64,000 nucleotides of DNA from Affinundibacterium amnicola (GCF_014284275.1 NZ_JACOFU010000010.1:62001-126000); one strand, 5' to 3'; counted from the stretch's first letter, positions 25,425-35,131 are shown. Notes: generated by a model not told the origin, from the sequence alone. Numbers and translations: made by a program.

Positions 25425-26606
25425 ATGAATACGGCTCAAAAACCTCGTTATACATGGCAAAACCCAGAATGGCCTCGCTATCATTATGACGTTCAAGCAT
25501 TAGCGACCTCGCTGGCACAAGCCCGACACAAGTTGGAACAACTAGAAATTAAACTGCGAGCAATTGGTTTAGTTCAAGGTGATGCCGATGCAATGGCGAG
25601 AGATATTTGGGTGCAAGAAGCGCTAGCAACTGCTGCGATTGAAGGTCAACAACTCGACACCGATCAGGTACGTTCATCTGTCATGCGCAAACTTGGATTA
25701 GCCAACGCAGGCATCAGCGCCAGACATATTGATGGCTTGGTCGAAGTCATGTTTGATGCCAGTCATGATCTCGACACACAACTTCATGCAGAGCAACTGT
25801 GTCGCTGGCAAGCAGCGTTGTTCCCACACGGCATATCTGGCATGCAGCGGATACAGACTGGGCAATTCCGTAGCTTCGAGGATGCCATGCAAATCGTCAG
25901 CGGCAAAATCGGTAAAGAAATCGTGCACTATCGCGCTCCTGATTCTGCCCATGTGGCGGCACTGATGGACAATTTTTTGGCATGGTTTAATGCCCCACCT
26001 GAACAGACTCATCACATCGACGGCATCCTACGCGCCGCCATCGCTCACCTCTGGTTTGAAACCATACACCCCTTTGAAGATGGCAATGGACGCCTAGGCC
26101 GAGCCATCATAGACCGCGCCTTGGCGCAAGACTCCCACATCCGCAGCCTAGGCATCGCGGGCTTTACCGCGATGTCACGCACACTACTGCATCAACGAAA
26201 AGCCTATTACGATGCACTGAACGCAGCACAAACGGGCGGTCTGGATATCACGCCATGGGTAGAATGGTTCTTGCAACAATTCATCGCTGCCTGCGCGGGG
26301 AGTGAAGACACCATACAACAAGCTTTACGCAAATCCCAATTTTGGATCAAGCATGCACACAGCAATTTCAATCCACGTCAACGCAAAACACTACAAAAAC
26401 TACTAGACGCTGGTGACGGCGGTTTTGCGGGCGGCATGAGCGCCGAAAAACACAGCAAAATCACCGGAGCATCCAAAGCGACCGCCACCCGCGACCTCAG
26501 TGATTTATTGCGCCAAGGCGCGTTGCTGTCTTATGGTGTTGGTAAGGCGACTAAGTATGCGATTGATGTTGAGGGTTGGCATTTGGATTTGCGTGGGGTG
26601 GGTTGA
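25425..26606 (+). CDS. Fic-family protein (DUF4172 - Fic - winged helix)
   Basis: A 393-residue Fic protein; most members transfer AMP from ATP to a target hydroxyl. The N-terminal DUF4172-like domain contains the autoinhibitory motif TAAIEG (S/T-xxx-E-G/N form, near residue 69), so this is an N-terminally inhibited (class II) Fic. The catalytic motif HPFEDGNGRLGRAI is complete (near residue 215). The C-terminus (about residues 325-385, AEKHSKITGASKATATRDLSDLLRQGALL) is a winged helix, so the protein can probably bind DNA. The ATG at 25425 is preferred over a TTG four codons earlier. A palindrome just upstream is its likely operator. The three-gene sce7726/sce7725/RES operon follows after 159 bases. 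Confidence 0.92.
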   Translation: MNTAQKPRYTWQNPEWPRYHYDVQALATSLAQARHKLEQLEIKLRAIGLVQGDADAMARDIWVQEALATAAIEGQQLDTDQVRSSVMRKLGLANAGISARHIDGLVEVMFDASHDLDTQLHAEQLCRWQAALFPHGISGMQRIQTGQFRSFEDAMQIVSGKIGKEIVHYRAPDSAHVAALMDNFLAWFNAPPEQTHHIDGILRAAIAHLWFETIHPFEDGNGRLGRAIIDRALAQDSHIRSLGIAGFTAMSRTLLHQRKAYYDALNAAQTGGLDITPWVEWFLQQFIAACAGSEDTIQQALRKSQFWIKHAHSNFNPRQRKTLQKLLDAGDGGFAGGMSAEKHSKITGASKATATRDLSDLLRQGALLSYGVGKATKYAIDVEGWHLDLRGVG

Positions 26607-26765
26607 CTGGGAGCTTCGAAGAAAATACATACAATTTTCGGTCAACAGATATCAACGATCAACTTATTGAGTTATTTATTTTTTATGCTGCAGAACCTTA
26701 TATTACAATGTCAAAAACCAATGAGTTAGCCTACTTGGCTTCAATAAATTTTAGCGATTCTTTCG

Positions 26766-27677
26766 ATGAAGCACTTTGCAAAAAACCACAATTCATTATC
26801 AGCATCGCAACTAGCAGCTGCGGCGGGAATATTTTCCTCCAAAGTTATTCAAGAGATGGCTAGAACAGGCAAATCAGAAACATTTTCCCGACTAGCGACT
26901 CAATCAGGAATGATTGATTTAATATCGAGATCTACCCCAATTAGTCATTTTTTCGACCAAGTATTTAATGTACTTCAAAGATCCGATTATCGACACGAAT
27001 ATTCCTACAAGAACTTAATTGCAAACAAACAATTACTTGGAATTCATTCATTAAAAACCGCTTCAATGCTTAGCGAGTTTCGCATCGGAACGAGCAAGGC
27101 AGATTTGGTAATTTTAAATGGAACATCAACAGTTTATGAGATAAAGTCCGAACGGGACAACTTGCGTAGATTAGAAACTCAAATAAGTGCATATCGCAAA
27201 GTATTTGCGAGAGTAAATGTAATAACTGGCATCAATCACATTGAATCTCTAAATAAAATTCTTCCTGATGATGTTGGGATTTTACTTCTTAATAATAGAA
27301 GTAATATTAGTGTCGTTCGTAAATCTGCAGAACTGCCAGAACGAACTGATCCAGTGAGTATTTTAGATTCGGTCACAAGAAATGAAGCATTCGCGATTTT
27401 AAATCACTTGAATATAGCTTTACCAACAGCACCCAATACACAGATCTATAGCGTTTTACGGCGCATCTTTACAAATTGCGATCCCGCCGAAACCCACGAA
27501 GCGATGGTAGCAGTACTAAAAGAAACGAGAACACTAATACCGCTAACTGATCTGTTAGATCAAATCCCAACTTCACTAAAGGCTGCTATATTGTCTACTC
27601 CAATTAAAAAGCAAGATCATGAACGACTAATTGGTGCGATAAATACACCCAAAAAAGAAGCCCTGCTTTGGACATAA
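26766..27677 (+). CDS. sce7726-family protein (PD-(D/E)XK nuclease-like)
   Basis: A 303-residue protein of the sce7726 type, named after a Sorangium gene. The core at about residues 75-155 reads YRHEYSYKNLIANKQLLGIHSL, then SEFRIGTSKADLVILNGTSTVYEIKSERDNLRRLETQISAYRKVF (cut here for layout: SKADLVILNG and TVYEIKSE are the key pieces). The D...E-x-K arrangement is that of a restriction-endonuclease-like fold. The C-terminal 130 residues are helical and unassigned. The start is uncertain: the ATG has no clear ribosome site. It is the first gene of an AT-rich operon with the sce7725-like and RES genes, separated by 8 and 3 bases. Confidence 0.8.
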   Translation: MKHFAKNHNSLSASQLAAAAGIFSSKVIQEMARTGKSETFSRLATQSGMIDLISRSTPISHFFDQVFNVLQRSDYRHEYSYKNLIANKQLLGIHSLKTASMLSEFRIGTSKADLVILNGTSTVYEIKSERDNLRRLETQISAYRKVFARVNVITGINHIESLNKILPDDVGILLLNNRSNISVVRKSAELPERTDPVSILDSVTRNEAFAILNHLNIALPTAPNTQIYSVLRRIFTNCDPAETHEAMVAVLKETRTLIPLTDLLDQIPTSLKAAILSTPIKKQDHERLIGAINTPKKEALLWT

Positions 27678-27685
27678 GGTGAATT

Positions 27686-28633
27686 ATGTACTATCCCTAC
27701 TTCCGTGGAAAACTATACGATTTAATAACCATTCGAGAAAATGCAGAATTGTTGGCAACCAATAACTTTATTCCAATTGTTGAGCCGGTAAAACAAACGC
27801 TTAATGGGCTAACAAAAACTATCGAAGCTATAAACACTGTCCAAGGTGAGATGATTTTGATAGTAAACCCTACCTATGGAGATCATGTCGGCGACTGCAA
27901 AGCGTTAAACGATCTTTTACTGGATACCTTCAAAAGTAACAGTAATATTCTCGTCGGAATTCTATTGAGCCAAACCACTACCATCACAGACATTCAATCA
28001 ATCTGCGACCTCCACAAAAACTCTCGACGAATCGCTTTTATTCATAACGGATTTACGAACACAAGCGATTTAAATACATATATTCATTCAAGGATACAAA
28101 ATTTTCTTCATATATTTATCGAAAAAAACGGCGGCAAACTGTATCGGGGAAAATTCAAAGATACTACCCGAATATTGGTCAGAGATAGTTTTGAAAAGCG
28201 TGCAAATCGGGCATACGAAGATACTGAGCGATTCTCAGAACTTCACCTTACCTATCAAGACGAGGGTATGGATGGATTTGGGGATTTTCTAATTGTTAGC
28301 GATGAATTTTCAGAATCTGGCGGACCAGCATACGCGGTTGCGATTCACATTACATTTATCGACACCGACGACGACGACGTAATGCATATCCATCATTTCA
28401 AGTCAGATCGATTTGACACACCAACGGACCCCGCAGGAAAATTTGCGGAAGCACTTGCCAAACTGGATCGAGAAGTGAATTCAGGGATATCAAAAGTTAA
28501 AAAAACAGACGCAATTTTGGAATTTTTAGACTTAAAGTCACGAGGACATTTTCCTGGTCTCGGATACGTAAAAAAACTGTCAATGCAACATCATCTTGAG
28601 ACAATTGCAGATTTCTTTTCTACTAAGAGATAA
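27686..28633 (+). CDS. sce7725-family (Beta-protein-like) protein
   Basis: A 315-residue protein of the sce7725 type. The start MYYPYFRGKLYDLITIRENA and FIPIVEPVK near residue 28 are the family's hallmark and recall the phage 'Beta protein' family (similar opening YxPxxRGKxxEL and PIxEPV), which suggests a TIM-barrel-like fold. A further conserved stretch is EDTERFSELHLTYQDEGMDGFGDFLIVSDEF near residues 180-210. The biochemical role is unknown. AAGGTG precedes the ATG and the gap to the nuclease-like gene is eight bases, so both are co-translated. sce7725 and sce7726 genes are known as neighbours in many genomes. Confidence 0.8.
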   Translation: MYYPYFRGKLYDLITIRENAELLATNNFIPIVEPVKQTLNGLTKTIEAINTVQGEMILIVNPTYGDHVGDCKALNDLLLDTFKSNSNILVGILLSQTTTITDIQSICDLHKNSRRIAFIHNGFTNTSDLNTYIHSRIQNFLHIFIEKNGGKLYRGKFKDTTRILVRDSFEKRANRAYEDTERFSELHLTYQDEGMDGFGDFLIVSDEFSESGGPAYAVAIHITFIDTDDDDVMHIHHFKSDRFDTPTDPAGKFAEALAKLDREVNSGISKVKKTDAILEFLDLKSRGHFPGLGYVKKLSMQHHLETIADFFSTKR

Positions 28634-28636
28634 TAA

Positions 28637-29656
28637 ATGCTGTGCTGCGCTAATTGCATTGCGGATGAATTCTTTCGTGTCGAATTTTTCGCTGGATCTA
28701 ATATTGTTGGACGCTGCTCCTACTGCAATACGGATAATTCGAAACTCCTCTCTCCAAGAGCACTAAAAACTCATTTTGAATTACTGCTAAGCATATATTC
28801 ACCAGCTGAAAATGGGCTATCCCTTGTTGAGCTATTGCAGACAAACTGGGCACTTTTCCCAGCAGATCGTCTAGTTCGCTCAGTCGTAAAAGACCTTCTT
28901 TCAGAAATTCTAGATGATGGAGAAATTGTAAGGCAAAAATTTGAGCTACCAACGTCGAACAATTCCGACTCTCTTTTAAAATGGAAAACTCTCCACAATG
29001 AACTCAAACATATCAACCGATTTTTTCCACAAACGAAAATCAACTTTGACCGTTTAGAAGAGTTGTTTGGACATGTTTTGATCAAAGAAGAGAATATACC
29101 TAAAATTTGGTATCGCGCTCGTATTCAGCAAGGAAGCGCCCCATACGCTATAAACGAAATGGGTGCACCTCCAAAAACATTAGCATCACATGGGCGCGCA
29201 AACCCAGCTGGTATTCCTTATCTCTATTTAGCCTCAAATGAGCTGACCGCAATTTCTGAAGTCAGACCGCATACTGGTGAAGACGTAAGCGTTGCGGAAT
29301 ATTCGATCATAAATGGACTAAAGCTAGCGGACTTGCGACACCCTCGTCGTACCGTATCGCCGTTCCAACTTGAGGATGAAGCAGATATTCATAGCTTACT
29401 TATTGACATTGATTTTCTAGAGCAGTTAGGAAATGAACTCACCAGACCAATCATTCCGAAGTCTGCTGCATATGACTATATTCCAAGCCAATATTTATGT
29501 GAATACATAAAACAATGTGGCTATGATGGAGTTATCTATAAAAGTTCAGTTGGAAATGGAATGAATACTGCGCTTTTCAATCCAGAAAAGGCTGATTGCC
29601 TATCTGTAAAACGAGTTCAAATTTCCAGAGTTTCAGTTGAAATAAATACGCCATAA
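28637..29656 (+). CDS. RES-domain NADase-like protein with N-terminal zinc ribbon/HEPN region
   Basis: A 339-residue protein. The N-terminus is a zinc ribbon (CCANC at residues 3-7 and RCSYC at 26-30). A helical region of the HEPN/RES N-terminal type follows (about 40-150). The C-terminal RES domain (about 155-335) shows the arginine in IWYRARI, the glutamate in TAISEVRPHTGEDV and the serine in YDYIPSQYLCEYIKQCGYDGV. RES toxins such as MbcT degrade or phosphorolyse NAD+. It is the last gene of the three-gene operon, three bases after the sce7725-like stop. No separate antitoxin of the Xre-RES type is next to it, so it may be held inactive by the two upstream proteins (inference). Confidence 0.82.
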   Translation: MLCCANCIADEFFRVEFFAGSNIVGRCSYCNTDNSKLLSPRALKTHFELLLSIYSPAENGLSLVELLQTNWALFPADRLVRSVVKDLLSEILDDGEIVRQKFELPTSNNSDSLLKWKTLHNELKHINRFFPQTKINFDRLEELFGHVLIKEENIPKIWYRARIQQGSAPYAINEMGAPPKTLASHGRANPAGIPYLYLASNELTAISEVRPHTGEDVSVAEYSIINGLKLADLRHPRRTVSPFQLEDEADIHSLLIDIDFLEQLGNELTRPIIPKSAAYDYIPSQYLCEYIKQCGYDGVIYKSSVGNGMNTALFNPEKADCLSVKRVQISRVSVEINTP

Positions 29657-29912
29657 TACTTCCACATAGAAATTGTTTTTTACTATCGTTGAGAACGATC
29701 TCAACATAAAGAATATTTCATCATACTCACCTACCACTCTATCTAAATTAAGTACATTGACGGCTTGTGTTATGCCATGCTCGGTGACGACAAATGGTAA
29801 AGATTCGGAAATTTTAGATTTTTAAGGTGTTCACAACTTGTGACCACCTTGTTTTTGCGCATCTAGCTAAAACATAAAATAGACATCTTGCTTTGTCAAC
29901 GAAAGCCGCTGG

Positions 29913-29937
29913 ATTCCCGCCAAAGGCACGCGGGAAT
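29913..29937. repeat. REP-like element (ATTCCCGC...GCGGGAAT)
   Basis: Inverted eight-base arms ATTCCCGC / GCGGGAAT with a nine-base loop, in the context GGATTCCCGCC...CGCGGGAATGAC, a pattern known from extragenic repeats in many Proteobacteria. Only one copy is seen in the window. Confidence 0.6.
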
Positions 29938-29963
29938 GACGTAGTTTGCGGCTACTTATGAAA

Positions 29964-30000
29964 ACCTCAAGGACTTTAATCTCCCACGCATCCTTGAGGT
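29964..30000 (-). terminator. Probable terminator of the macroglobulin gene
   Basis: Perfect ten-base arms ACCTCAAGGA / TCCTTGAGGT begin 20 bases after the stop of the minus-strand macroglobulin gene. The loop is 17 bases and the T-run after it is short (TTTT), so it is a weak terminator. Confidence 0.5.
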
Positions 30001-30019
30001 ATTCCCGTCAAAAAGATAA

Positions 30020-33000
30020 TTACTTCCCACCCCGCGGATCAACCACATTCACCGCCTCAGGCGAAGGTCCATAAGCGCGGATATCTGGTCGATACATATC
30101 CTCAGCATAAGTCCCTGGTACATGGAAACGGCCTGGTGTGACGACGCGTAGCATGTAAAACAGATTGATCGGATTGCCATTGAGTCTGACCGCGGCAACG
30201 AATCTATCGTCTCTGTATTCTTTATGCTTGATGCGTTCATCTGCCATCGCGGCTGCGAGGTTCACGCCATCGATACTGAATTCACCAGCTTGAGGGCCTT
30301 GTGAGATATTGAGATTTTCTACCTCTAAGCCAGCTGGGATGTGGTCGATCACCATTGCGTCTTCTATCACTTGCTTCGACTTGGCTGTGACGCGTACGAT
30401 CAACATGTCGCCAACTTTGAGATTGCCGCCACTCCATGGTTTACCTGCGACGGTAAACCATTTACGCTCTAAGCTGATTTTTTCTGTGCTTGGAATTGGC
30501 AATTTCAGTGGATAACCGCTGGCTTCCAGTTCTATCCACAGTGGATTCGACCCTTTGTTTTCCAGAGTGATGCCTTTGATTGCTAAGGCTGGATCGAAGC
30601 TGCGGCTTTCGCTGTTTTTTGAGCTGATGGTGCTACTGCCATCGGCGGTTTTGAGAACCACTTCCCACGGATCGGTGACGGTGCCACCTGCTGCACGTGC
30701 CGCTAAAAATAAGGCGATACGTTCTTGCGTAGAGAAATAGCCGCGTGGTTTGCCGAGACGATCTGCCAAATTGGTCAGCATGGTTTCGCGTTGTGGGTGC
30801 GCGACTTTATGGCGCAACATTAAGGCGTAAGACATCGCTTGATCACGCACAGCCGTACCATAATCACCGAGGTAATCCCAGTCCCAGTCAGTACGTATGC
30901 CATACGGTTTCGTCATAGCATCATTGAAGGCGACATCAGCACGTTTTTGATCGCCCATCAATTGCAATGCTAAACCCAGATGTACCAAGGCGAGTGGTGA
31001 TTTGGCACGATCACGGTAGCTGTCGTGCAGCAAACGTAGCGATGCTAACGACGCCTTTTGATCACGTGCCAACATGTAGCCAATATGCGCTAATTCTGCA
31101 AAGCGTTGGTGACTATTGCGGATCAAATCGTAGTCGCGCCAATCATATTGACCGTTGGCGTTTGGTTTGACGGCTGCAGGTAATGGTGAGAATTGATTGG
31201 CTGCGCCATTGAGTTTTTCGGTCATCCATTTTTGCGCACGTTTACTCATTTCTTCGGGCACGTTAAAACCGGCTTCACGTGCGTCGGCTAAGAAGCTGGT
31301 GACGTAAGGTGTCAGCCACATTTCATAGGAACCATCATTGCCATTCCACAAACGGAAGCCACCTTCTGCGCCTTGCATGCCGGCGATGCGGCTGATCGCG
31401 CCTTCGATAAACTTAGCGCGTTGTTCACGCGTATGCGGTACTAGTCCGACCGCTTTTGCGCCTTCTTCATCGATGTAGACATGTGGATACGCCGCACTGG
31501 TGGTTTGCTCTAAACAGCCATACGGATAGTCGAGCAAACCCTTGACGATGCTGCGTACATTCAATGGTGGGCGATTCGACATCGCAACACTCAAAGTTGC
31601 CGAGCCACGGTAGAAACGTTCCACCATATTGGCATCGAGTTTTTGCGTCGCGCCGGGTTCTATACGCAGTCGACGCGCATCTTGTTCACGTGGTACGGGC
31701 GGTTGAATTTGTAGTGCGAATTCTCTATGAATCACGACAGGTTTTGCACCTGCCGTTTTGACATCGAGACTGATGCGTGACAAACCAAATGGTTCGGTCG
31801 GCTCTACATTAAAACGCAAGATCGTTCTTTGCTTAGGCGACAGCTTGACATTGCGTTCACCCTCAGCGATTTTCAATAATTTATCAGCAGAGAGTTTGAT
31901 GTTAATGCTCTGCTCGCCTTGCATCATATTGGTCACATCCAATGCGAATGTCGACGTATCACCAGGGCCGATAAAGCGCGGTGTGGCGATCTCGGCGACG
32001 ATAGGTGCGCTGACCACGACTTCTTTATCAGTGCTGCCATATGCGTCATCGGTCGATGCGACTACCATCACGCGCAAGGTACCATTGAAGTCAGGGATAT
32101 TTAAAGGAACATCAGCTTCGCCTTTATCATTGAGCTGCACGGGGCCTGAAAAAATATCAACCAGCTTGACCTTTTTGGGCATGCTCTTCGTATCGCGTTT
32201 ACCTGCGTCACCACCCCATTTGATTTTGCCGGGCGTACCATCCATACGCTCAATTAATTTGCCGTAAATATCGGTCAACTCGGCGCTGAAGCGATGCTTG
32301 CCGAAGAAGAAATCAAACGGATCGGGCGTTTTAAAACTGGTGATATTCAGAATGCCGACATCGACAGCAGATACCGTGACCATCGCCTTTTTACCAGCAG
32401 CATTCTCGACTTTGACTTTGGCGATCATGCGTTTTTCTGGTTCGACTTGGGCTGGTGTGGTCACACTCACTTTCAACTTGCGGGCTTCACGTGCCAGCGG
32501 CAACCAAGTCAAACCTACGGCGCGTGCAGGCGTGACTTTATCGCCTTGACTACCTGGGCGGAATACGACTGTCGAGATATACATGTCGGAACGATTCCAG
32601 GCTTTATCAATGGGGATACTGACTGTCGTACCGTCTGTGCTGACGGAGACACGCTTACTCCATAAGACTTTATCGGCCTCGACTAAAACCAAGGCTTCAC
32701 CATCATGCGGTGGAATAATTTTGAGTTTGACATCGTTGCCCGGTTTGGCTGGCGCACCCTCCAATTGCAGGCGAACACGATCAGGTCGATTGCCTACGCT
32801 TTCACTGTCTTGCGCATTCCAGCCAGCGTAGAAAAAGTAACGTGCAACTAAATTGGTTTCAGGATCAGTGACTTCTAAACGATAGCGTCCCCACTTCACA
32901 GGCACTGTAAGTTTGGCGCGGTTCTTTAATTCCAAAGCGCCCGCATGGATGGTTTCTTCACCTTCGGTATAACCAGAGTGCCAACCGCGACCTGCTTCAA

Positions 33001-35131
33001 AACGCCAATAGTATTCACGATCTTCACGCACCAATTTGAATGGTGCTTGTTTCAGCACAGAAAATTTACCTGCGGTATTCACGCGAATAATTTCAAACTC
33101 CGCCATGCTGCCTTCGCGTGCCACATCTTTTTCGAACAAGGGGCGTATGCCTACCATATTTTGAGCTGGCCACCAGACGCGTTCTATCGAACGCACGACT
33201 GGACGACCGCCAGACTCTAATAGACTGAAAGCAGCACGTACTTTCAAAGGTGATTTTGCATTGGCCACGAAAGGCACATCGATCTCGGCTTTACCACTAT
33301 CATCCAGACTAGTTTCTTCTAATTCAGAGCGGCTCTTATTCGTATCATCGGCAAAATCACCGAAGATAAAGCCCGGCCATTCTTTAGCCACAGGATTTTT
33401 GAAACGCTCTTGTGCCACGCTGCCGAGCAAGCGATTACCAGCCGCTGGCGCGCCGTACAAATAATCGCCTTGCACAGCTACACTGAAACTAGTGGTATCA
33501 GCCAATGGCGTGGTTTCCGATGTCAAACTCAGCTTCATGCGCTCTGGCAAAAATTCTTCCACTTGGAAAGTGTAAATAGAATCCGGTCGTTTCGCCGTCG
33601 GATCAGCGCGGAACTCTAAACTCCATTTACCCGTTGCAGCATCAGGTGGTAAATCGATTGTGTTTTGCAAATAGCCCGGTGTCTTAGAATTAGGTTGCCA
33701 AATGCTAGAGCTGACGACATCGCCACTTGGTTTTTTCAAATCGACTTTAATTGGTGCGGGCGGTAAGGCAACACCTTCGGCAGTGCGCGCCATTAAAGAT
33801 GCGGTGAATTTTTCCCCCGGGCGATACAGATCACGCCCAGACCATGCGAACAATTTGGCATCTCGCGGTAAATGTCCACCGATATCAAATTCAGCTAAAT
33901 CCAGTCCCGGCTCTTGCAGAGCGATAATCGAAGTTTCCTTACCTCGTTTGGCTAACAACAATTTGGCACCATTCGGCAAACCCGGCAATACGCCGTGACC
34001 ATCGCCATCCGTTTTGCCGCGCAATAAAACTTTACCCTCATCGCCCAACACTTCCAGATCGACGCTACCCTGTGCTGTGCCATCTTTAAGTGAAGTGGTA
34101 AACACATCGGTTTGCTTTATTTGACGACGTACATGCAAACCAATATCACTGACATAGAAATACGTGACTTGATAATCGTAGTCATAATGTCCGGGGCGAC
34201 GCATCACCGCAACATAGATGCCGGGTTCTTTGAGTTCCGTTATTTTTTCAACGGGCAGGAAACTCACTTTACGACTATTAGGCACTTCATTCGTGACGAA
34301 ACGATTTTGATAAACACTCTGCGCAATTCCTTGCAAGGCATTTAATTGCCAGCCTGAAGTCAAGCCTTTGAGTTTGTTGCGGTTACCATAATAGTCATAA
34401 TAATCTTCGTCGCCGCCTTCGCTGTCCCCTTCTCCCTCGTCATCAGTATTTTGATTGTGTCGGTTTTTGCCGATCACCATGTCGATGAACTTCGGCAATT
34501 TTTCTGGCGAAATGCGTAAAAACTCTACATCGACCTCGGGAATATTGACGGTAACGACTGGCAAACCGCCATTCAAACCTGCGGGCAGCACCGTCCCCTT
34601 ACTCGCAAAGAAATAGGATGGCGCCATTTCATCGCTGATGACTTCGCAACTTGCCGCATTCTCCAACTTCTTGCCCGAACTGGAAGCGAGCATACCACTC
34701 AGTTTGACACTGTATTTATGACCCGCTTTCACAAATGGAAATAGCAAAACATGGGGATTGTCTGAAACGATCCACCCGCCCTTCACCAAGTCACTGGGTT
34801 TGGAGGCAGCAGTTGCCGAAGCATCGCCAGATTTCACTTTATTTTTATCTGCCTTGCTATCACCAAGATCAGAAACTTCAATTAACTTATCTAGCGCTTG
34901 ATCGGCATCGACGCTTTGCGAAAACATCACCGCCAAAGCTGGTTTGTCGTCGTGTAATCGTGCCAGACATGATCCCATGGTGAACGGCGCATCGGGATTC
35001 GCCAACACCGCATCGCCGCTCACTGGCGGCACAGTCTTGTGCTTTTTCGCCCACCATAAACCAGTACCACCTGCCACCAATGCCGCACTTAGCAAAGCGA
35101 TGCCTATACTTTTTTTAGAAAATTGCGCCAT
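30020..35131 (-). CDS. Bacterial alpha-2-macroglobulin family protein
   Basis: A very large protein (1703 residues). Bacterial alpha-2-macroglobulins sit in the periplasm and trap attacking proteases. It has an N-terminal membrane/signal helix (IGIALLSAALVAGGTGLWWA), a series of MG domains with FAWSGRDLYRPGEKF near residue 440, LKVSVTTPAQVEPEKRM, the FNGTLRVMVVASTDDAYG bait-side region, and the thioester motif GCLEQ (cysteine near residue 1206) followed by the helical TED domain. The thioester is intact. The acidic insert DDEGEGDSEGGDEDYYDYYG near residue 235 is unusual. In E. coli the related yfhM lies next to pbpC; no pbpC is present here. GGGAAA before the ATG at 35131 decides the start. 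Confidence 0.92.
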   Translation of the reverse strand: MAQFSKKSIGIALLSAALVAGGTGLWWAKKHKTVPPVSGDAVLANPDAPFTMGSCLARLHDDKPALAVMFSQSVDADQALDKLIEVSDLGDSKADKNKVKSGDASATAASKPSDLVKGGWIVSDNPHVLLFPFVKAGHKYSVKLSGMLASSSGKKLENAASCEVISDEMAPSYFFASKGTVLPAGLNGGLPVVTVNIPEVDVEFLRISPEKLPKFIDMVIGKNRHNQNTDDEGEGDSEGGDEDYYDYYGNRNKLKGLTSGWQLNALQGIAQSVYQNRFVTNEVPNSRKVSFLPVEKITELKEPGIYVAVMRRPGHYDYDYQVTYFYVSDIGLHVRRQIKQTDVFTTSLKDGTAQGSVDLEVLGDEGKVLLRGKTDGDGHGVLPGLPNGAKLLLAKRGKETSIIALQEPGLDLAEFDIGGHLPRDAKLFAWSGRDLYRPGEKFTASLMARTAEGVALPPAPIKVDLKKPSGDVVSSSIWQPNSKTPGYLQNTIDLPPDAATGKWSLEFRADPTAKRPDSIYTFQVEEFLPERMKLSLTSETTPLADTTSFSVAVQGDYLYGAPAAGNRLLGSVAQERFKNPVAKEWPGFIFGDFADDTNKSRSELEETSLDDSGKAEIDVPFVANAKSPLKVRAAFSLLESGGRPVVRSIERVWWPAQNMVGIRPLFEKDVAREGSMAEFEIIRVNTAGKFSVLKQAPFKLVREDREYYWRFEAGRGWHSGYTEGEETIHAGALELKNRAKLTVPVKWGRYRLEVTDPETNLVARYFFYAGWNAQDSESVGNRPDRVRLQLEGAPAKPGNDVKLKIIPPHDGEALVLVEADKVLWSKRVSVSTDGTTVSIPIDKAWNRSDMYISTVVFRPGSQGDKVTPARAVGLTWLPLAREARKLKVSVTTPAQVEPEKRMIAKVKVENAAGKKAMVTVSAVDVGILNITSFKTPDPFDFFFGKHRFSAELTDIYGKLIERMDGTPGKIKWGGDAGKRDTKSMPKKVKLVDIFSGPVQLNDKGEADVPLNIPDFNGTLRVMVVASTDDAYGSTDKEVVVSAPIVAEIATPRFIGPGDTSTFALDVTNMMQGEQSINIKLSADKLLKIAEGERNVKLSPKQRTILRFNVEPTEPFGLSRISLDVKTAGAKPVVIHREFALQIQPPVPREQDARRLRIEPGATQKLDANMVERFYRGSATLSVAMSNRPPLNVRSIVKGLLDYPYGCLEQTTSAAYPHVYIDEEGAKAVGLVPHTREQRAKFIEGAISRIAGMQGAEGGFRLWNGNDGSYEMWLTPYVTSFLADAREAGFNVPEEMSKRAQKWMTEKLNGAANQFSPLPAAVKPNANGQYDWRDYDLIRNSHQRFAELAHIGYMLARDQKASLASLRLLHDSYRDRAKSPLALVHLGLALQLMGDQKRADVAFNDAMTKPYGIRTDWDWDYLGDYGTAVRDQAMSYALMLRHKVAHPQRETMLTNLADRLGKPRGYFSTQERIALFLAARAAGGTVTDPWEVVLKTADGSSTISSKNSESRSFDPALAIKGITLENKGSNPLWIELEASGYPLKLPIPSTEKISLERKWFTVAGKPWSGGNLKVGDMLIVRVTAKSKQVIEDAMVIDHIPAGLEVENLNISQGPQAGEFSIDGVNLAAAMADERIKHKEYRDDRFVAAVRLNGNPINLFYMLRVVTPGRFHVPGTYAEDMYRPDIRAYGPSPEAVNVVDPRGGK

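Larger units (their letters stand above)
29657..30019. other. Intergenic stretch with hairpins between the RES gene and the macroglobulin gene
   Basis: A 363-base gap between convergent genes. It contains a hairpin GTTGAGA-ACGA-TCTCAAC (29688-29705) shortly after the RES stop, without a T-tract; a REP-like element and a weak terminator, both listed separately. No ORF with a ribosome site was seen. Confidence 0.6.

Noticed and set aside
26576-26863. A 95-residue frame between the Fic and sce7726 genes
   Set aside because: It overlaps both genes in another frame, has no ribosome site and does not look like a protein.
21853-29656. An integrated prophage or conjugative element covering the accessory region
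   Set aside because: No integrase, transposase, tRNA-linked direct repeats or structural phage genes are seen.
29688-29705. Hairpin with ACGA loop after the RES gene, resembling one half of a guanidine-II riboswitch
   Set aside because: Only one hairpin is present and no exporter gene follows; treated as a chance loop.
31758-32267. A 169-residue plus-strand ORF opposite the macroglobulin gene
   Set aside because: Long antisense frames are expected by chance opposite a 5 kb gene; no ribosome site or known domain.
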